64,000 nt of DNA from Falsiruegeria mediterranea M17 (GCF_900302455.1 NZ_ONZG01000003.1:434001-498000); one strand, 5' to 3'; positions 55,746 through 64,000 are shown, counted from the stretch's first letter. Notes: generated by a model from the letters alone, not told the origin. A program made the numbers and translations.

Positions 55746-56623
55746 TGCCGACCTTTACCGCACTTACCACGTTGATGGGCAAAGCCCCCGCCGAAGCCCT
55801 GGGCGAGGCGATGGAACGCCTGACCCCCGAACCCACCGGCATCGGTGTATTCGAAGTCGAGGACGGCTCGGGCCTGTGGGAAGTCGGTGGCTACTTTACG
55901 GAATCCCCGGACGAGGCAGGGCTGGCACTGTTGGCTGCAACGTTCAAGGCCAAGCCGTTCGTCATCTCGGAACTGCCCGAAACCGACTGGGTCGCCCATG
56001 TGCGTCGTGAACTGGCCCCGGTCGAAGCAGGCCGCTTCTTTGTCTACGGCAGCCATGACGCCGACAAGGTGCCCGAGGGCAGCATCCCGCTGCTGATCGA
56101 GGCGGCGATGGCGTTTGGCACAGGTCACCACGGCACCACGCTGGGGTGCCTGCGTGCGCTGGACCGGCTGATTTCAGACGGGTTTGAAGGCGCCAAAGTG
56201 GCCGACATCGGCTGCGGCACCGCCGTTCTGGCCATGGCGGCGGCGCGGGTCTGGACCGGCGATATCCTAGCCAGCGACATCGACGAGGTCGCGGTGGATG
56301 TGGCCGAAGCCAACCTCAAGGCCAACGGCATGGAAGGTACTGTCAAATGTCTGGAGGCTGCGGGCTTTGATCACCCCGATCTGGCGGCCCATGCGCCCTA
56401 TGATCTGGTCTTTGCCAATATCCTCAAAGGTCCGCTGGTGGCCCTGTCTCCGGATGTGACATCGCACCTGCGCCCCGGCGGATACGCGATTCTGTCGGGC
56501 ATTTTGAACGACCAGGCCGACGAAGTGGTCGAGGTCTATGCGCAGAACGGAAACAATCTGGTTCATCGCGACGAGATTGGTGAGTGGACAACGCTCACAA
56601 TTCAAAGAAATGCCGCAATTTAG
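55745..56623 (+). CDS. prmA: Ribosomal protein L11 methyltransferase
   Basis: A 292-residue SAM-dependent methyltransferase that trimethylates lysines and the N-terminus of ribosomal protein L11. The SAM motif I is VADIGCGTAVLAMAAA (about residues 155-170), preceded by MAFGTGHHGTTLGCLRAL and followed by the NPPY-like DLVFANILKGPLV, both diagnostic for PrmA. Its ATG overlaps the stop of the MATE gene. Confidence 0.92.
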   Translation: MPTFTALTTLMGKAPAEALGEAMERLTPEPTGIGVFEVEDGSGLWEVGGYFTESPDEAGLALLAATFKAKPFVISELPETDWVAHVRRELAPVEAGRFFVYGSHDADKVPEGSIPLLIEAAMAFGTGHHGTTLGCLRALDRLISDGFEGAKVADIGCGTAVLAMAAARVWTGDILASDIDEVAVDVAEANLKANGMEGTVKCLEAAGFDHPDLAAHAPYDLVFANILKGPLVALSPDVTSHLRPGGYAILSGILNDQADEVVEVYAQNGNNLVHRDEIGEWTTLTIQRNAAI

Positions 56624-56723
56624 ACCAGTTTTAGGGGCATTTTAGACGTGGGCCTTGGTTCGGACACATTTTGGCCGTAGGTTGTCTCAATCGCTGGTGG
56701 GGGCCGGTGAGACGGAGGCTGCC

Positions 56724-57068
56724 ATGGTTGAGGACCATCTCCACTTTAATCGTCGTGTCAGTAAACTGACGCGGAAACATCAGGCCATGTCGCGCGGGTA
56801 CACACACCGCCTGCGCTCTGACGGGCTGATCGAGGTGAAACCACGACGGGCCCGGCCCGGCGTATCCCTGCGTGCATTGGCACTCTTTGTGTTTGGCTTT
56901 CTTGCGTTCAAGGGCTTCCTGCTGGCCAACCTGGGCCCTGCGGGATACGAGGATCGGCTTGCGCGGTTGAGCGAGGGAACTGTTGTCGAGCAGGGCGGTG
57001 CTGCCTTGATGGCTGTCGATCCTGTTTCGGAATTCATCGCATCAAAGATCGGTCCAGTCCTGCGCTAG
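56724..57068 (+). CDS. Small membrane protein, unknown function
   Basis: A 114-residue protein with a basic N-terminal region (LTRKHQAMSRGYTHRLRSDGLIEVKPRRARPG), one membrane span (LRALALFVFGFLAFKGFLLA, about residues 50-70) and a short periplasmic tail. I do not recognise it; similar small proteins are common in Rhodobacterales. The ATG at 56724 has GGAGG at good spacing and is preferred to the ATG at 56655. A strong bidirectional terminator follows. Confidence 0.65.
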   Translation: MVEDHLHFNRRVSKLTRKHQAMSRGYTHRLRSDGLIEVKPRRARPGVSLRALALFVFGFLAFKGFLLANLGPAGYEDRLARLSEGTVVEQGGAALMAVDPVSEFIASKIGPVLR

Positions 57069-57115
57069 GGCAGGATTGATCGCCGGTTCGACTTGTCGGC
57101 CATTCCGACAAAAGA

Positions 57116-57150
57116 AAACGCCGCATGACAGGGGTCATGCGGCGTTTCTT
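57116..57150. terminator. Bidirectional Rho-independent terminator
   Basis: AAACGCCGCATGAC (57116-57129) and GTCATGCGGCGTTT (57134-57147) form a perfect 14-bp stem with an AGGG loop. A T-rich tail lies on the plus side and an A-rich run on the left, which reads as T-rich on the minus strand. It separates the convergent small membrane protein and DUF1127 genes and can end transcripts from both. Confidence 0.92.
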
Positions 57151-57183
57151 GTGATCCCCGAGGGAGAGACGGGGAAGAGAGGC

Positions 57184-57399
57184 TCAGAAGCGGTGCGACC
57201 CTTCTGCAACGCCGTCGATGTCGCCGCGGATCAGACCGATGTCTTCCAGTTCGCGGTCGGACAGTTCCGACAGGGTGTTGCGGGTGACGCGGGCGTCGTT
57301 CCACAGGGCGATTGCGTTCACTGCGGATGCGAATGTTGCGCCGATACGGCCAACGAGGCCGGTCGAGCCATAGGTGCGGGTGGTGTCCAGTGCAGCCAT
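57184..57399 (-). CDS. DUF1127 (YjiS-like) small protein
   Basis: A 71-residue protein whose C-terminal half carries the DUF1127 pattern (WNDARVTRNTLSELSDRELEDIGLIRGDID). Such short proteins are abundant in alphaproteobacteria and in some species affect RNA turnover or phosphate and stress responses. Two ATGs are close together (57405 and 57399); AAGGA is well spaced only for the second, which is used. A perfect inverted repeat lies about 90 bp upstream. Confidence 0.83.
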   Translation of the reverse strand: MAALDTTRTYGSTGLVGRIGATFASAVNAIALWNDARVTRNTLSELSDRELEDIGLIRGDIDGVAEGSHRF

Positions 57400-57487
57400 A
57401 TCCATGTTCCTTCTGGTTTGTGTGAGTAGTCACTGTGTTCGTTCTGAGCCGCACTTATGGCGGGCAAATCACCGGCACAAGAGATCA

Positions 57488-57512
57488 AAATTGCATGTGT
57501 CCTATGCAATTT
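57488..57512. promoter_or_regulatory. Perfect inverted repeat upstream of the DUF1127 gene
   Basis: AAATTGCAT (57488-57496) and ATGCAATTT (57504-57512) are perfect 9-bp arms around GTGTCCT, 89 bp before the DUF1127 start. This is operator-like, and the dimeric regulator that would bind it is unknown. Confidence 0.5.
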
Positions 57513-57672
57513 CTGCAAGGGTCGAAATGGCTGAAACAGTCATGAAATAAAGGGTGATCAGGTGTCGAAAAAGTGTCGCTTTCTGCATTGCAGCATGTCG
57601 TTTTCAGACTGAAAGTCGCGTGCGGAACAGGCGGCGTCGTTTTTTTCTGTGAACGCAAAGCGCTTGGAAAAT

Positions 57673-57687
57673 GTTCTCCTTTCGTGC
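57673..57687 (+). promoter_or_regulatory. Possible degenerate LexA site before ruvCAB
   Basis: GTTC-N7-GTGC differs at one base from the alphaproteobacterial LexA consensus GTTC-N7-GTTC and lies 48 bp before the ruvC ATG. SOS control of ruv genes is known in many bacteria. With one mismatch this is only a candidate. Confidence 0.35.
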
Positions 57688-57734
57688 TAGTCCGTGAGAA
57701 ACGTTACAAAAACGAGCAGGGCGTGGGCGGATTT

Positions 57735-58232
57735 ATGCGAATTCTGGGCATCGACCCCGGATTGCGGACCATGGGATGGGGCGTAATCGAATCAAACGGC
57801 AGCCGGTTGAGCCACGTTGCCAACGGTCATTGCACCTCTGGTTCGGGCGATCTGGCAGAGCGGCTCTTGTCGTTGCATGAGCAGCTCACCGACGTGGTCG
57901 CCCGGCACGCTCCAGATCAGGCGGCCATCGAACAGACATTCGTGAATAAGGATGGCGCGGGCACGCTGAAACTGGGCCAAGCGCGCGGGGTGGCATTGCT
58001 GACCCTGGCGCAGGCGGGCATCCCAATCGGCGAATATGCCCCCAACAAGGTCAAGAAAACGATCGTTGGCGCAGGTCACGCCGACAAGCAGCAGATCCTT
58101 TACATGGTGAAACTGCAATTGCCCGGCTGTCAGCCTGCGGGCGCCGACGCGGCGGATGCTCTGGCCATCGCCATGTGCCACGCGCATTATGGCGGCAAGG
58201 GTGATATCCGGCTGCGAGAGGTACAGGCATGA
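57735..58232 (+). CDS. ruvC: Crossover junction endodeoxyribonuclease RuvC
   Basis: A 165-residue Holliday-junction resolvase. The four acidic catalytic residues are visible: Asp7 (GIDPG), Glu66 (AAIEQTF), Asp138 and Asp141 (GADAADALA). It starts at the ATG of MRILGIDPG; the upstream frame adds nothing conserved. It overlaps ruvA by four bases and heads the ruvCAB operon. Confidence 0.96.
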   Translation: MRILGIDPGLRTMGWGVIESNGSRLSHVANGHCTSGSGDLAERLLSLHEQLTDVVARHAPDQAAIEQTFVNKDGAGTLKLGQARGVALLTLAQAGIPIGEYAPNKVKKTIVGAGHADKQQILYMVKLQLPGCQPAGADAADALAIAMCHAHYGGKGDIRLREVQA

Positions 58233-58912
58233 TTGGCAAGCTAACAGGGCGGCTGGATTATCGGGCCGCCGATCACATCCTGATCGACGTGCGGGGGGTG
58301 GGGTATATCGTGTATTGCTCGGACCGGACGCTGGCGTCGTTGCCCGGCGTGGGTGAAGCGGTCTCGCTTTATACCGACATGGTGGTGCGCGAAGATCTGA
58401 TGCAGCTTTATGGCTTCACTTCGCTGATCGAGAAAGAGTGGCATCGTCTGCTGTGTTCCGTGCAAGGGATCGGCGCCAAGGTCTCGTTGGCCATTCTGGG
58501 CACGCTGGGGCCGGATGGGGTCAGCCGCGCCATTGCGCTTGGCGATTGGGCTTCGGTCAAGGCGGCCAAAGGTGTCGGTCCCAAAACCGCACAGCGTGTC
58601 GTGCTCGACCTCAAGGACAAGGCGCCGGGTGTCATGGCCTTGGGCGGCACGGTGACCGAGGCGATGGACGGCCCCGAGTTGGACGTGATCGAAGCAGCAG
58701 ATCCAGCACCCAAACCCAAGCCGCGCAAGAAACCGGCGGCCCCCTCTGGAGCGGCAGCCGCCTCGGCGGGCGCTTTGTCGGCGCTCTCAAACCTTGGATA
58801 TGGCCCCTCTGATGCGGCGTCGGCGGTGGCTGAGGCCGCGGTGTCCAACCCCGATGCGGGTGAGGCGGAACTGATCCGCGCGGCGCTGAAACTGCTGGCA
58901 CCCAAGGGGTGA
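58229..58912 (+). CDS. ruvA: Holliday junction branch migration protein RuvA
   Basis: A 227-residue junction-binding protein. It has an N-terminal OB domain ([11 protein letters not shown]), two helix-hairpin-helix motifs ([13 protein letters not shown] and [16 protein letters not shown]) and a C-terminal RuvB-contact domain ([18 protein letters not shown] to the end), joined by a Pro/Ala/Lys-rich linker that is rather long (about residues 150-180). It overlaps the ruvC stop. Confidence 0.96.
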   Translation: MIGKLTGRLDYRAADHILIDVRGVGYIVYCSDRTLASLPGVGEAVSLYTDMVVREDLMQLYGFTSLIEKEWHRLLCSVQGIGAKVSLAILGTLGPDGVSRAIALGDWASVKAAKGVGPKTAQRVVLDLKDKAPGVMALGGTVTEAMDGPELDVIEAADPAPKPKPRKKPAAPSGAAAASAGALSALSNLGYGPSDAASAVAEAAVSNPDAGEAELIRAALKLLAPKG

Positions 58913-58917
58913 GATGA

Positions 58918-59937
58918 ATGATCGACGCTGACCCCGCCTTGCGCCCCGACCCGCTGCCAGAGGACAACGACCGCGCCCTGCGTCCGCAAGGCTTGGGTGA
59001 ATTCATCGGCCAAGCCGAGGCGCGGGCCAACCTGCGCGTGTTCATCCAGTCCGCCAAACAACGCGGCGAGGCAATGGACCATACGCTGTTCCACGGTCCC
59101 CCCGGCCTGGGCAAAACTACGCTGGCGCAGATCGTGGCGCGCGAGTTGGGCGTGAACTTTCGCATGACCTCCGGGCCTGTCTTGGCCAAGGCGGGCGATC
59201 TGGCGGCGATCCTGACAAATCTGGAAAGCCGCGACGTGCTGTTCATCGACGAGATCCACCGTCTGAATCCGGCTGTCGAAGAGGTGCTGTATCCCGCGAT
59301 GGAGGATTTCGAGCTCGATCTGGTGATCGGTGAAGGACCCGCCGCACGCACGGTGCGGATCGAATTGCAGCCTTTCACGCTGGTGGGGGCGACAACGCGC
59401 ATGGGTCTGCTGACGACGCCGCTGCGCGACCGCTTTGGCATCCCGACGCGGCTGCAGTTCTACACGGTGGATGAACTGCACGAAATCGTCACCCGCAACG
59501 CCCGCAAGCTGGGCGCGCCTGCAGATGACGAAGGCGCGCGCGAGATTGCGCGTCGCGCCCGCGGCACCCCTCGGATCGCTGGCCGATTGCTGCGCCGGGT
59601 GGTGGATTTTGCCGTGGTCGAGGGCGACGGGCACATCACCCGCGAGTTGGCTGATGGCGCGCTTACGCGTCTTGGCGTGGATCAACTGGGCTTGGATGGC
59701 GCGGACCGACGGTATTTGAAGCTGATTGCCGAAAACTACAGCGGCGGTCCCGTGGGGATCGAGACGTTGTCGGCAGCCCTGTCGGAAAGCCGTGATGCGC
59801 TGGAAGAGGTGATCGAGCCCTATCTGTTGCAACAGGGCCTGATCCAGCGCACGCCGCGCGGGCGGATGCTGGCGCAAAAGGCCTGGGCGCATCTGGGTTT
59901 GCCCATGCCCAAAAGTCAGAGTGATTTGTTTGGTTAG
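58918..59937 (+). CDS. ruvB: Holliday junction ATP-dependent helicase RuvB
   Basis: A 339-residue AAA+ motor. Walker A GPPGLGKT is at residues 60-67, Walker [10 protein letters not shown] near residue 108, sensor 1 [18 protein letters not shown], and arginine finger and sensor 2 in [17 protein letters not shown]-like sequence. The C-terminal winged helix ends [16 protein letters not shown]. It starts five bases after ruvA and completes the resolvasome genes. Confidence 0.97.
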   Translation: MIDADPALRPDPLPEDNDRALRPQGLGEFIGQAEARANLRVFIQSAKQRGEAMDHTLFHGPPGLGKTTLAQIVARELGVNFRMTSGPVLAKAGDLAAILTNLESRDVLFIDEIHRLNPAVEEVLYPAMEDFELDLVIGEGPAARTVRIELQPFTLVGATTRMGLLTTPLRDRFGIPTRLQFYTVDELHEIVTRNARKLGAPADDEGAREIARRARGTPRIAGRLLRRVVDFAVVEGDGHITRELADGALTRLGVDQLGLDGADRRYLKLIAENYSGGPVGIETLSAALSESRDALEEVIEPYLLQQGLIQRTPRGRMLAQKAWAHLGLPMPKSQSDLFG

Positions 59938-59976
59938 GGACGCCTCCGGCGGCCGTATTTGGAACACGAAGAAACC

Positions 59977-60285
59977 ATGGATGAGCGACTTTCAGACCTG
60001 ACCGCTTTGGCGCGCCGGATTTCAGAACTCTATGCAGAGCGTTTCGATGTAGAGCGCGACGCCACCTGGTATCTGGGCAAAATGACCGAGGAGTTGGGCG
60101 AGGTGACGTCGGCCTATCTGAAACTCTCGGGGCAGGGGCGCGGCACGGGATCGCGCCGGAATCTGGAAGATGAGGTCGCCGATCTCTTGGGCTTTGTGTT
60201 GCTGTTTGCGGATTGGCAGGGCATAGATCCCGCTGAGGCCCTGCAGCGAAAGTGGGGCCGGTATCTGGAGGCGCAAGACGCATGA
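59977..60285 (+). CDS. MazG-like nucleotide pyrophosphohydrolase
   Basis: A 102-residue protein with the all-alpha NTP pyrophosphohydrolase pattern: MTEELGEVTSAYLKL (Glu pair, about residues 33-47) and LEDEVADLLGFVLLFA (Glu/Asp pair, about residues 62-77), which would bind magnesium. It likely hydrolyses a nucleoside triphosphate; the actual base is unknown. A TTG at 59959 is an alternative start. It overlaps the next gene by four bases. Confidence 0.8.
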   Translation: MDERLSDLTALARRISELYAERFDVERDATWYLGKMTEELGEVTSAYLKLSGQGRGTGSRRNLEDEVADLLGFVLLFADWQGIDPAEALQRKWGRYLEAQDA

Positions 60286-60905
60286 CACCGCAAGAGATCG
60301 AGGCTCTGTTCACCCGTGACGGTGGCGATTTCGTGTTTGCCCGTTGGTCGCGCCCGATCGTGCCAATTGTTTTTGGGGTCGAGGAACAGACGCTGGAAAC
60401 CGTCAAAGGCGCGTTTGAGGCGGTTGTGACGCTTGCGGGGCACAAGATGGCCGAAACGGACCCTGAACTGGGCGCCAATTGCATGGTGTTCTTTTTCCGC
60501 GATTGGGCCGAACTGCTCGAGGTGCCGGACCTGGACCGTCTGGTGCCCGATCTGGCCCCCTTGGTGGCGCGGCTGACCGAAATGGACGCCAACCAGTACC
60601 GCTCGTTCCGGTTCGAGCAGGACGGGGCGATCAAGGCCGCTTTTGTCTTTCTTCGCATGGATGCTGAGCTGTCCAAGGTCTCGGCCGAAACACTGTCGCT
60701 TAGCCAGGTGGTGCAGACCATTTTGTTGTGGTCCGATCTGGCCTTTCGCGACCGATCACCGTTGGCTGTGGCCGGTGAGACCACCATTCTGCGCCCCGAC
60801 ATCGCCGAGGTGATCCGGGCGGCTTATGAGCCGGTGCTGCCTGCCGCCGCGCAGGATGCATCGCACGCCCTGCGGATCTTTGCTCGGATGGGGGCAGCGC
60901 AGTGA
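60282..60905 (+). CDS. Conserved protein of unknown function
   Basis: A 207-residue, probably soluble protein without signal peptide or membrane span. Notable stretches are FTRDGGDFVFARWSRPIVP, ETDPELGANCMVFFFRDW and RFEQDGAIKAAFVFLRMD. I do not recognise the family. The position between a MazG-like gene and ybgC, with four-base overlaps on both sides, shows it is translated as part of this operon, between ruv and tol. Confidence 0.7.
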   Translation: MTPQEIEALFTRDGGDFVFARWSRPIVPIVFGVEEQTLETVKGAFEAVVTLAGHKMAETDPELGANCMVFFFRDWAELLEVPDLDRLVPDLAPLVARLTEMDANQYRSFRFEQDGAIKAAFVFLRMDAELSKVSAETLSLSQVVQTILLWSDLAFRDRSPLAVAGETTILRPDIAEVIRAAYEPVLPAAAQDASHALRIFARMGAAQ

Positions 60906-61288
60906 CACATCTCTTTCCCATTCGCGTCTATTACGAAGACACCGACATGGGCGGGATCGTCTATCACGCCAATTACTTGCGTTACATCGAACGGGCGCGC
61001 TCTGACTACGTGCGCAACATAGGCAATGATCAAAACGCGATGAAGGACGCAGGCCTGGTCTGGGTCGTGCGCAAGATCGAGGCCGAATACCTGAATACAG
61101 CCAAGTTTGATGACGAGCTGCAGGTCGAGACGGTGATTGCCGATCTGACCGGTGTGCGTCTGACCATGAACCAACTGATCACGCGCGGTGACACGGAAAT
61201 TTTCCGCGCTTCCGTCACCGCCGTCTGCATGACGACCGAGGGCCGCCCCACGCGCCTTCCGGCAGAGATTCGCGCATTGATGCGATAA
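60902..61288 (+). CDS. ybgC: Tol-Pal-associated acyl-CoA thioesterase YbgC
   Basis: A 128-residue hotdog-fold thioesterase with the 4HBT active-site pattern YYEDTDMGGIVYHANYLRYIERAR (catalytic Asp15 by family comparison). It is the conserved first gene of tol-pal loci and hydrolyses short-chain or phospholipid-related acyl-CoAs. The start is GTG at 60902, overlapping the previous stop (GTGA). Confidence 0.92.
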   Translation: MTHLFPIRVYYEDTDMGGIVYHANYLRYIERARSDYVRNIGNDQNAMKDAGLVWVVRKIEAEYLNTAKFDDELQVETVIADLTGVRLTMNQLITRGDTEIFRASVTAVCMTTEGRPTRLPAEIRALMR

Positions 61289-61297
61289 ATCGTGTGC

Positions 61298-61360
61298 TCG
61301 GGGTGGTTATGTTGGCATTTCACCCCGATCTGAGGTAGCGTCGGCCGAAACAAGGCCGAC
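61298..61360 (+). other. Two stem-loops in the ybgC-tolQ gap
   Basis: TCGGGGTG/CACCCCGA (61298-61305 with 61321-61328) and GTCGGCC/GGCCGAC (61340-61346 with 61354-61360, followed by AAAA) fill the 106-base spacer before tolQ. Neither is a T-run terminator. They may modulate read-through or message stability between ybgC and tolQ. Confidence 0.45.
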
Positions 61361-61394
61361 AAAACCGGTCGCAAGGCAAAGAACGAGCAGGTTC

Positions 61395-62090
61395 ATGGAA
61401 GCAGAAACTCTGGCGCTGGCGCAGGAGATCGATTTCTCGTTTTGGGGATTGTTTGCGCGCGCGACGCTCACCGTCAAACTGGTGATGCTGATCTTGATGG
61501 TGGCGTCATTCTGGGCGTGGTCTATCATCATTCAAAAGCTGATCATGTATCGTACCGCCCGGCGTGAGGCGGCTGTGTTTGATCAGTCGTTCTGGTCAGG
61601 CGAGCCTCTGGATGGTCTTTTTGAACAGATCGGACCAGAGCCCAAGGGCAGTTCGCAGAAGATATTTGCCGCCGGCATGATCGAATGGCGCCGCTCGCAT
61701 CGGACCGATGGCGGTTTGATCGCGGGTGCTCAGGCGCGCATCGACCGGTCGATGGACGTGGCCATCAACAAAGAGGCCGAAGCTCTGCAGAAAGGCCTGC
61801 CAGTGCTGGCTACTGTGGGTTCCACCGCGCCGTTCATTGGTCTTTTCGGCACCGTCTGGGGCATCATGAACGCTTTCATCGAGATTGCCGAGCAACAAAA
61901 CACCAATCTGGCTGTTGTGGCGCCGGGCATTGCCGAGGCTTTGCTCGCGACGGGCCTGGGCCTGCTTGCGGCGATCCCAGCGGTAATCTTTTACAACAAA
62001 CTCAGCGCAGACAGCGACCGCATCGTGGCAGGGTACGAGGCCTTTGCCGACGAGTTCGCGACCATCCTGTCGCGCCAACTGGACAGCTGA
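61395..62090 (+). CDS. tolQ: Tol-Pal proton-channel protein TolQ
   Basis: A 231-residue inner-membrane protein of the ExbB/TolQ/MotA family with three membrane spans (about residues 20-40, 135-160 and 170-195). The conserved third-helix region ATVGSTAPFIGLFGTVWGIMNAF and GIAEALLATGLGLLAAIPAVIFYN are present. With TolR it uses the proton gradient to energise TolA for envelope constriction at division. Confidence 0.96.
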   Translation: MEAETLALAQEIDFSFWGLFARATLTVKLVMLILMVASFWAWSIIIQKLIMYRTARREAAVFDQSFWSGEPLDGLFEQIGPEPKGSSQKIFAAGMIEWRRSHRTDGGLIAGAQARIDRSMDVAINKEAEALQKGLPVLATVGSTAPFIGLFGTVWGIMNAFIEIAEQQNTNLAVVAPGIAEALLATGLGLLAAIPAVIFYNKLSADSDRIVAGYEAFADEFATILSRQLDS

Positions 62091-62093
62091 TCC

Positions 62094-62570
62094 ATGGGGG
62101 CGGGTGTACAGCAACCAGCCGAGGCCAGCGGGCGTCGGCGTGGGCGCAGGCGCGGTCGTGCGCGCCCCATGGCCGAGATCAACGTGACGCCCTTTGTCGA
62201 CGTCATGTTGGTGCTGCTGATCATCTTTATGGTGGCCGCACCCCTGTTGACCGTGGGCGTTCCAGTGGAACTGCCCAAGACCGCTGCGGGTGCGTTGCCA
62301 TCTGAAGGCGAAGAGCCGCTGACCGTGACCATCACCGCCGAGGGGGCGGTGGAGATCCAGACCACTGGCGTTCCCCGAAATGAGCTGGTGCCCAAGCTGC
62401 GTGCCATCGCTGCCGAACGCTCCAGCGACCGGGTGTTCCTGCGCGCGGATGGGGCGGTGCCTTATGCGCTGGTGATGCAGGTCATGGGCGCGCTCAACGC
62501 GGGCGGGTTTACCAACGTGGGCCTTGTGACCGACACGGGCGGGCCTACGTTTGATGAAGGCGGAGAGTGA
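62094..62570 (+). CDS. tolR: Tol-Pal protein TolR
   Basis: A 158-residue ExbD/TolR-family protein. A basic N-terminus (GRRRGRRRGRARP) precedes one membrane span containing the proton-path Asp in INVTPFVDVMLVLLIIFMV, then a periplasmic domain ending in TDTGGPTFDEGGE. It starts three bases after tolQ. Confidence 0.95.
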   Translation: MGAGVQQPAEASGRRRGRRRGRARPMAEINVTPFVDVMLVLLIIFMVAAPLLTVGVPVELPKTAAGALPSEGEEPLTVTITAEGAVEIQTTGVPRNELVPKLRAIAAERSSDRVFLRADGAVPYALVMQVMGALNAGGFTNVGLVTDTGGPTFDEGGE

Positions 62571-62579
62571 GGCAGCGGT

Positions 62580-63668
62580 TTGCAGACCGGCACCAAGATC
62601 TCGGCAATTGCCCATGTGACCCTGGTCGGATGGGCGTTTCTCGGCGGAGCCTTCCGGTCCGAGCCCTTGCCGTTTGACGTGCAGGACGTCTCGGTGATTT
62701 CGTCCGAGGAATTCGCAGCCCTCAGCGCGCCAGTGCAAACGCCCGAGGTGGCGCAGCAGCCCGATGCCTTGCAACAACCCGAGACGCCCGAGGTTGAGGT
62801 CGCCGTACCCGAAGCTCCGCAGCCTGAGTCCGAGCCGGAGCAACAACAACCCGAACCCGTGGTCGAGCCAACACCAGAGCCGCTCCCCGAACCGGTGGTC
62901 GAAGTGCCTGACCCGCAGGTCAGCGAGGACACAGCTGTTCTGGTGCAGCCGGACCCCGAGCCTGCAATCGACCTGAACCCGCCGGGCAAGCGTCCCAAGC
63001 CGCGCCCGGTAGAGCGAGTGGCCCCGCAGCCCGTGGCTCTACCCCCGCCCGATGCACAGCCTGATGAGGTAGAAACCCCGCCTGTCGTGGCTGAGGAGGG
63101 CGCAGAAGAGCCGCAGCCGGAACAGGAGCAGACCGCCCCCGAAGAGGCCACGGATCAGATCGTGACCGAGGCCGAGGAAAGCGATGAACTGGCTCCGCTG
63201 CGCTCACCACGTCCGCCTGCGCGTCGTCCGTCGCGACCCACGCAGACGGCCGAGCAATCGACGCCGCAACCGGCCTCTCCCAGCGGGGTTCAGGATGCGT
63301 TGGCCGAGGCTTTGGCGGGCAGCCAGGAGGACATCCCGCTTGGACCGCCGCTCACCGGTGGTGAAAAGGACGGGCTGCGCTTGGCGATGTCCCGGTGCTG
63401 GAACGTCGGTGCGTTGTCGTCTGAGGCGCTGCAAACCACGGTCATTGTCGCCTTTTCGATGCAAAGGGATGGCAAACCCGATGCGGGCTCGATCCGCATG
63501 TTGGACAGTTCGGGCGGCTCTGCGTCCTCGGCGCAACAGGCGTATCAGGCGGCAAGACGTGCTATTATCCGATGTGGCGCAAAAGGCTATGATCTGCCGG
63601 CCGAGAAGTACGGCCAGTGGCGTGACATCGAAGTGACATTCAATCCCGAGAGGATGCGGATCAAATGA
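62580..63668 (+). CDS. tolA: TolA-like protein, TonB-type C-terminal domain
   Basis: A 362-residue protein with one N-terminal membrane anchor (about residues 8-25). A long linker (about 45-230) is rich in Pro, Glu and Gln (many PEP/PEV/EPEQ-type steps) instead of the Ala/Lys-rich helix of enteric TolA. A C-terminal TolA/TonB domain follows ([18 protein letters not shown] to [12 protein letters not shown]). The start is TTG at 62580 preceded by GAGG. Position between tolR and tolB fixes the assignment. Confidence 0.88.
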   Translation: MQTGTKISAIAHVTLVGWAFLGGAFRSEPLPFDVQDVSVISSEEFAALSAPVQTPEVAQQPDALQQPETPEVEVAVPEAPQPESEPEQQQPEPVVEPTPEPLPEPVVEVPDPQVSEDTAVLVQPDPEPAIDLNPPGKRPKPRPVERVAPQPVALPPPDAQPDEVETPPVVAEEGAEEPQPEQEQTAPEEATDQIVTEAEESDELAPLRSPRPPARRPSRPTQTAEQSTPQPASPSGVQDALAEALAGSQEDIPLGPPLTGGEKDGLRLAMSRCWNVGALSSEALQTTVIVAFSMQRDGKPDAGSIRMLDSSGGSASSAQQAYQAARRAIIRCGAKGYDLPAEKYGQWRDIEVTFNPERMRIK

Positions 63669-64000
63669 TGAAGTTTTTGGTAAGCCTTTTTCTGGGCCTT
63701 TCACTGATGGTGACAGTGGCCCATGCTCAGAATCAGCCGCTGCGGATCGAAATCACCGAGGGTGTGATCGAGCCGCTGCCCTTTGCAGTACCAAACTTTG
63801 TTCCCGACAGCGGGGCGGCCTCGGAATTGGCCGACGATCTGGCCCGAGTGGTGGCCGCCGACCTTTCTGGTACTGGCCTGTTCCGCGAAATCCCCGCCAG
63901 CGCTTACATCAGCCAGGTCACGGGCTTTGACGATCCGATCAAATTTGCGGATTGGAAAGCGATCAATGCTCAGGCCCTGGTCACCGGCGCGGTCAACGTC
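63665..64000 (+). CDS. tolB: Tol-Pal periplasmic beta-propeller protein TolB (5' part, cut by window end)
   Basis: The first 112 codons of TolB are open to the end of the window. A signal peptide ([21 protein letters not shown], cleavage after about residue 21) is followed by the TolB N-terminal domain: [39 protein letters not shown] and [11 protein letters not shown]. Two adjacent ATGs exist; the first overlaps the tolA stop (ATGA). TolB binds Pal and TolA in the periplasm. Its beta-propeller lies beyond the window. Confidence 0.92.
   Translation, partial: MMKFLVSLFLGLSLMVTVAHAQNQPLRIEITEGVIEPLPFAVPNFVPDSGAASELADDLARVVAADLSGTGLFREIPASAYISQVTGFDDPIKFADWKAINAQALVTGAVNV

Larger units (their letters stand above)
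57400..57734. other. Divergent intergenic region between DUF1127 and ruvC
   Basis: About 335 bases without a convincing gene; the frame running into ruvC from 57573 has no conserved content. It contains the palindrome at 57488-57512, a short TTTCAG/CTGAAA palindrome at 57602-57614, and a degenerate LexA-like site at 57673-57687. It presumably holds promoters for both flanking genes. Confidence 0.6.

Noticed and set aside
58408-59967. 519-residue frame antisense to ruvA and ruvB
   Set aside because: It spans two well-defined genes on the other strand and has no conserved content.

Overview
The window is GC-rich, densely packed chromosomal DNA from an alphaproteobacterium, almost certainly a marine Rhodobacterales (Roseobacter-group) bacterium. 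The evidence is the bhcABCD/bhcR beta-hydroxyaspartate cluster, a phosphatidylcholine synthase, a DUF1127 gene, the ruvCAB / ybgC-tolQRAB block and the DUF484-xerC pair. The genus cannot be fixed by eye. I see no transposase, prophage, CRISPR array, rRNA or tRNA gene.

Layout. 0-10.3 kb: a sugar locus with galM, a di-haem MauG/CcP-type peroxidase facing a CRTAC1-like beta-propeller protein, a ROK repressor divergent from xylF-xylH-xylG-like ABC genes, glucokinase and a Gfo/Idh/MocA oxidoreductase. A perfect 10-bp-arm palindrome lies between the ROK gene and xylF. 10.4-18.2 kb: a gamma-glutamyltransferase-family gene, then tamA-tamB for outer-membrane protein assembly. 18.4-24.9 kb: purine breakdown (puuD membrane urate oxidase with a LysR regulator, uraH, a puuE-uraD fusion, allA and an NCS2 urate/xanthine permease). 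25-31.4 kb: the beta-hydroxyaspartate cycle operon bhcABCD with its divergent IclR regulator bhcR and a divergent GAPDH-like gene at its 3' end. 31.3-35.6 kb: a small lipoprotein, allE, gcvH, a two-domain lysozyme-inhibitor-like protein and a GhrA-type glyoxylate/hydroxypyruvate reductase. 35.8-41.5 kb: acyl-CoA dehydrogenase, hotdog thioesterase, truA and ycjX-GNAT-ycjF. 42.4-49.7 kb: ileS, an S58 peptidase, ogt, a GreA-like protein, pcs, xerC and DUF484. 50-56.6 kb: fsa, priA, MFS, MATE and prmA. 56.7-64 kb: two small genes either side of a bidirectional terminator, then ruvCAB, a MazG-like gene, an unknown gene and ybgC-tolQ-tolR-tolA-tolB, with tolB cut by the window end.

How the genes fit together. 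Purine catabolism through AllA releases glyoxylate. The bhc operon next door turns glyoxylate and glycine into oxaloacetate or aspartate. GcvH and GhrA nearby act on glycine and glyoxylate. The 18-36 kb stretch therefore reads as a urate/allantoin to glyoxylate to C4-metabolism neighbourhood. The allantoate-hydrolysing step (AllC or allantoicase) is not in the window.

The least explained signal is a dispersed non-coding repeat family with eight half-units in six intergenic regions. Each half-unit has a conserved GCTCCCGCCC block, a variable hairpin, a conserved CTCCCGTTGGGCC block and a second, longer variable hairpin. Six of the eight begin about 7-17 nt after a stop codon and in the same orientation as that gene. 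Two nearly identical copies, at 10.3 and 33.3 kb, are in inverted orientation and flank about 23 kb.
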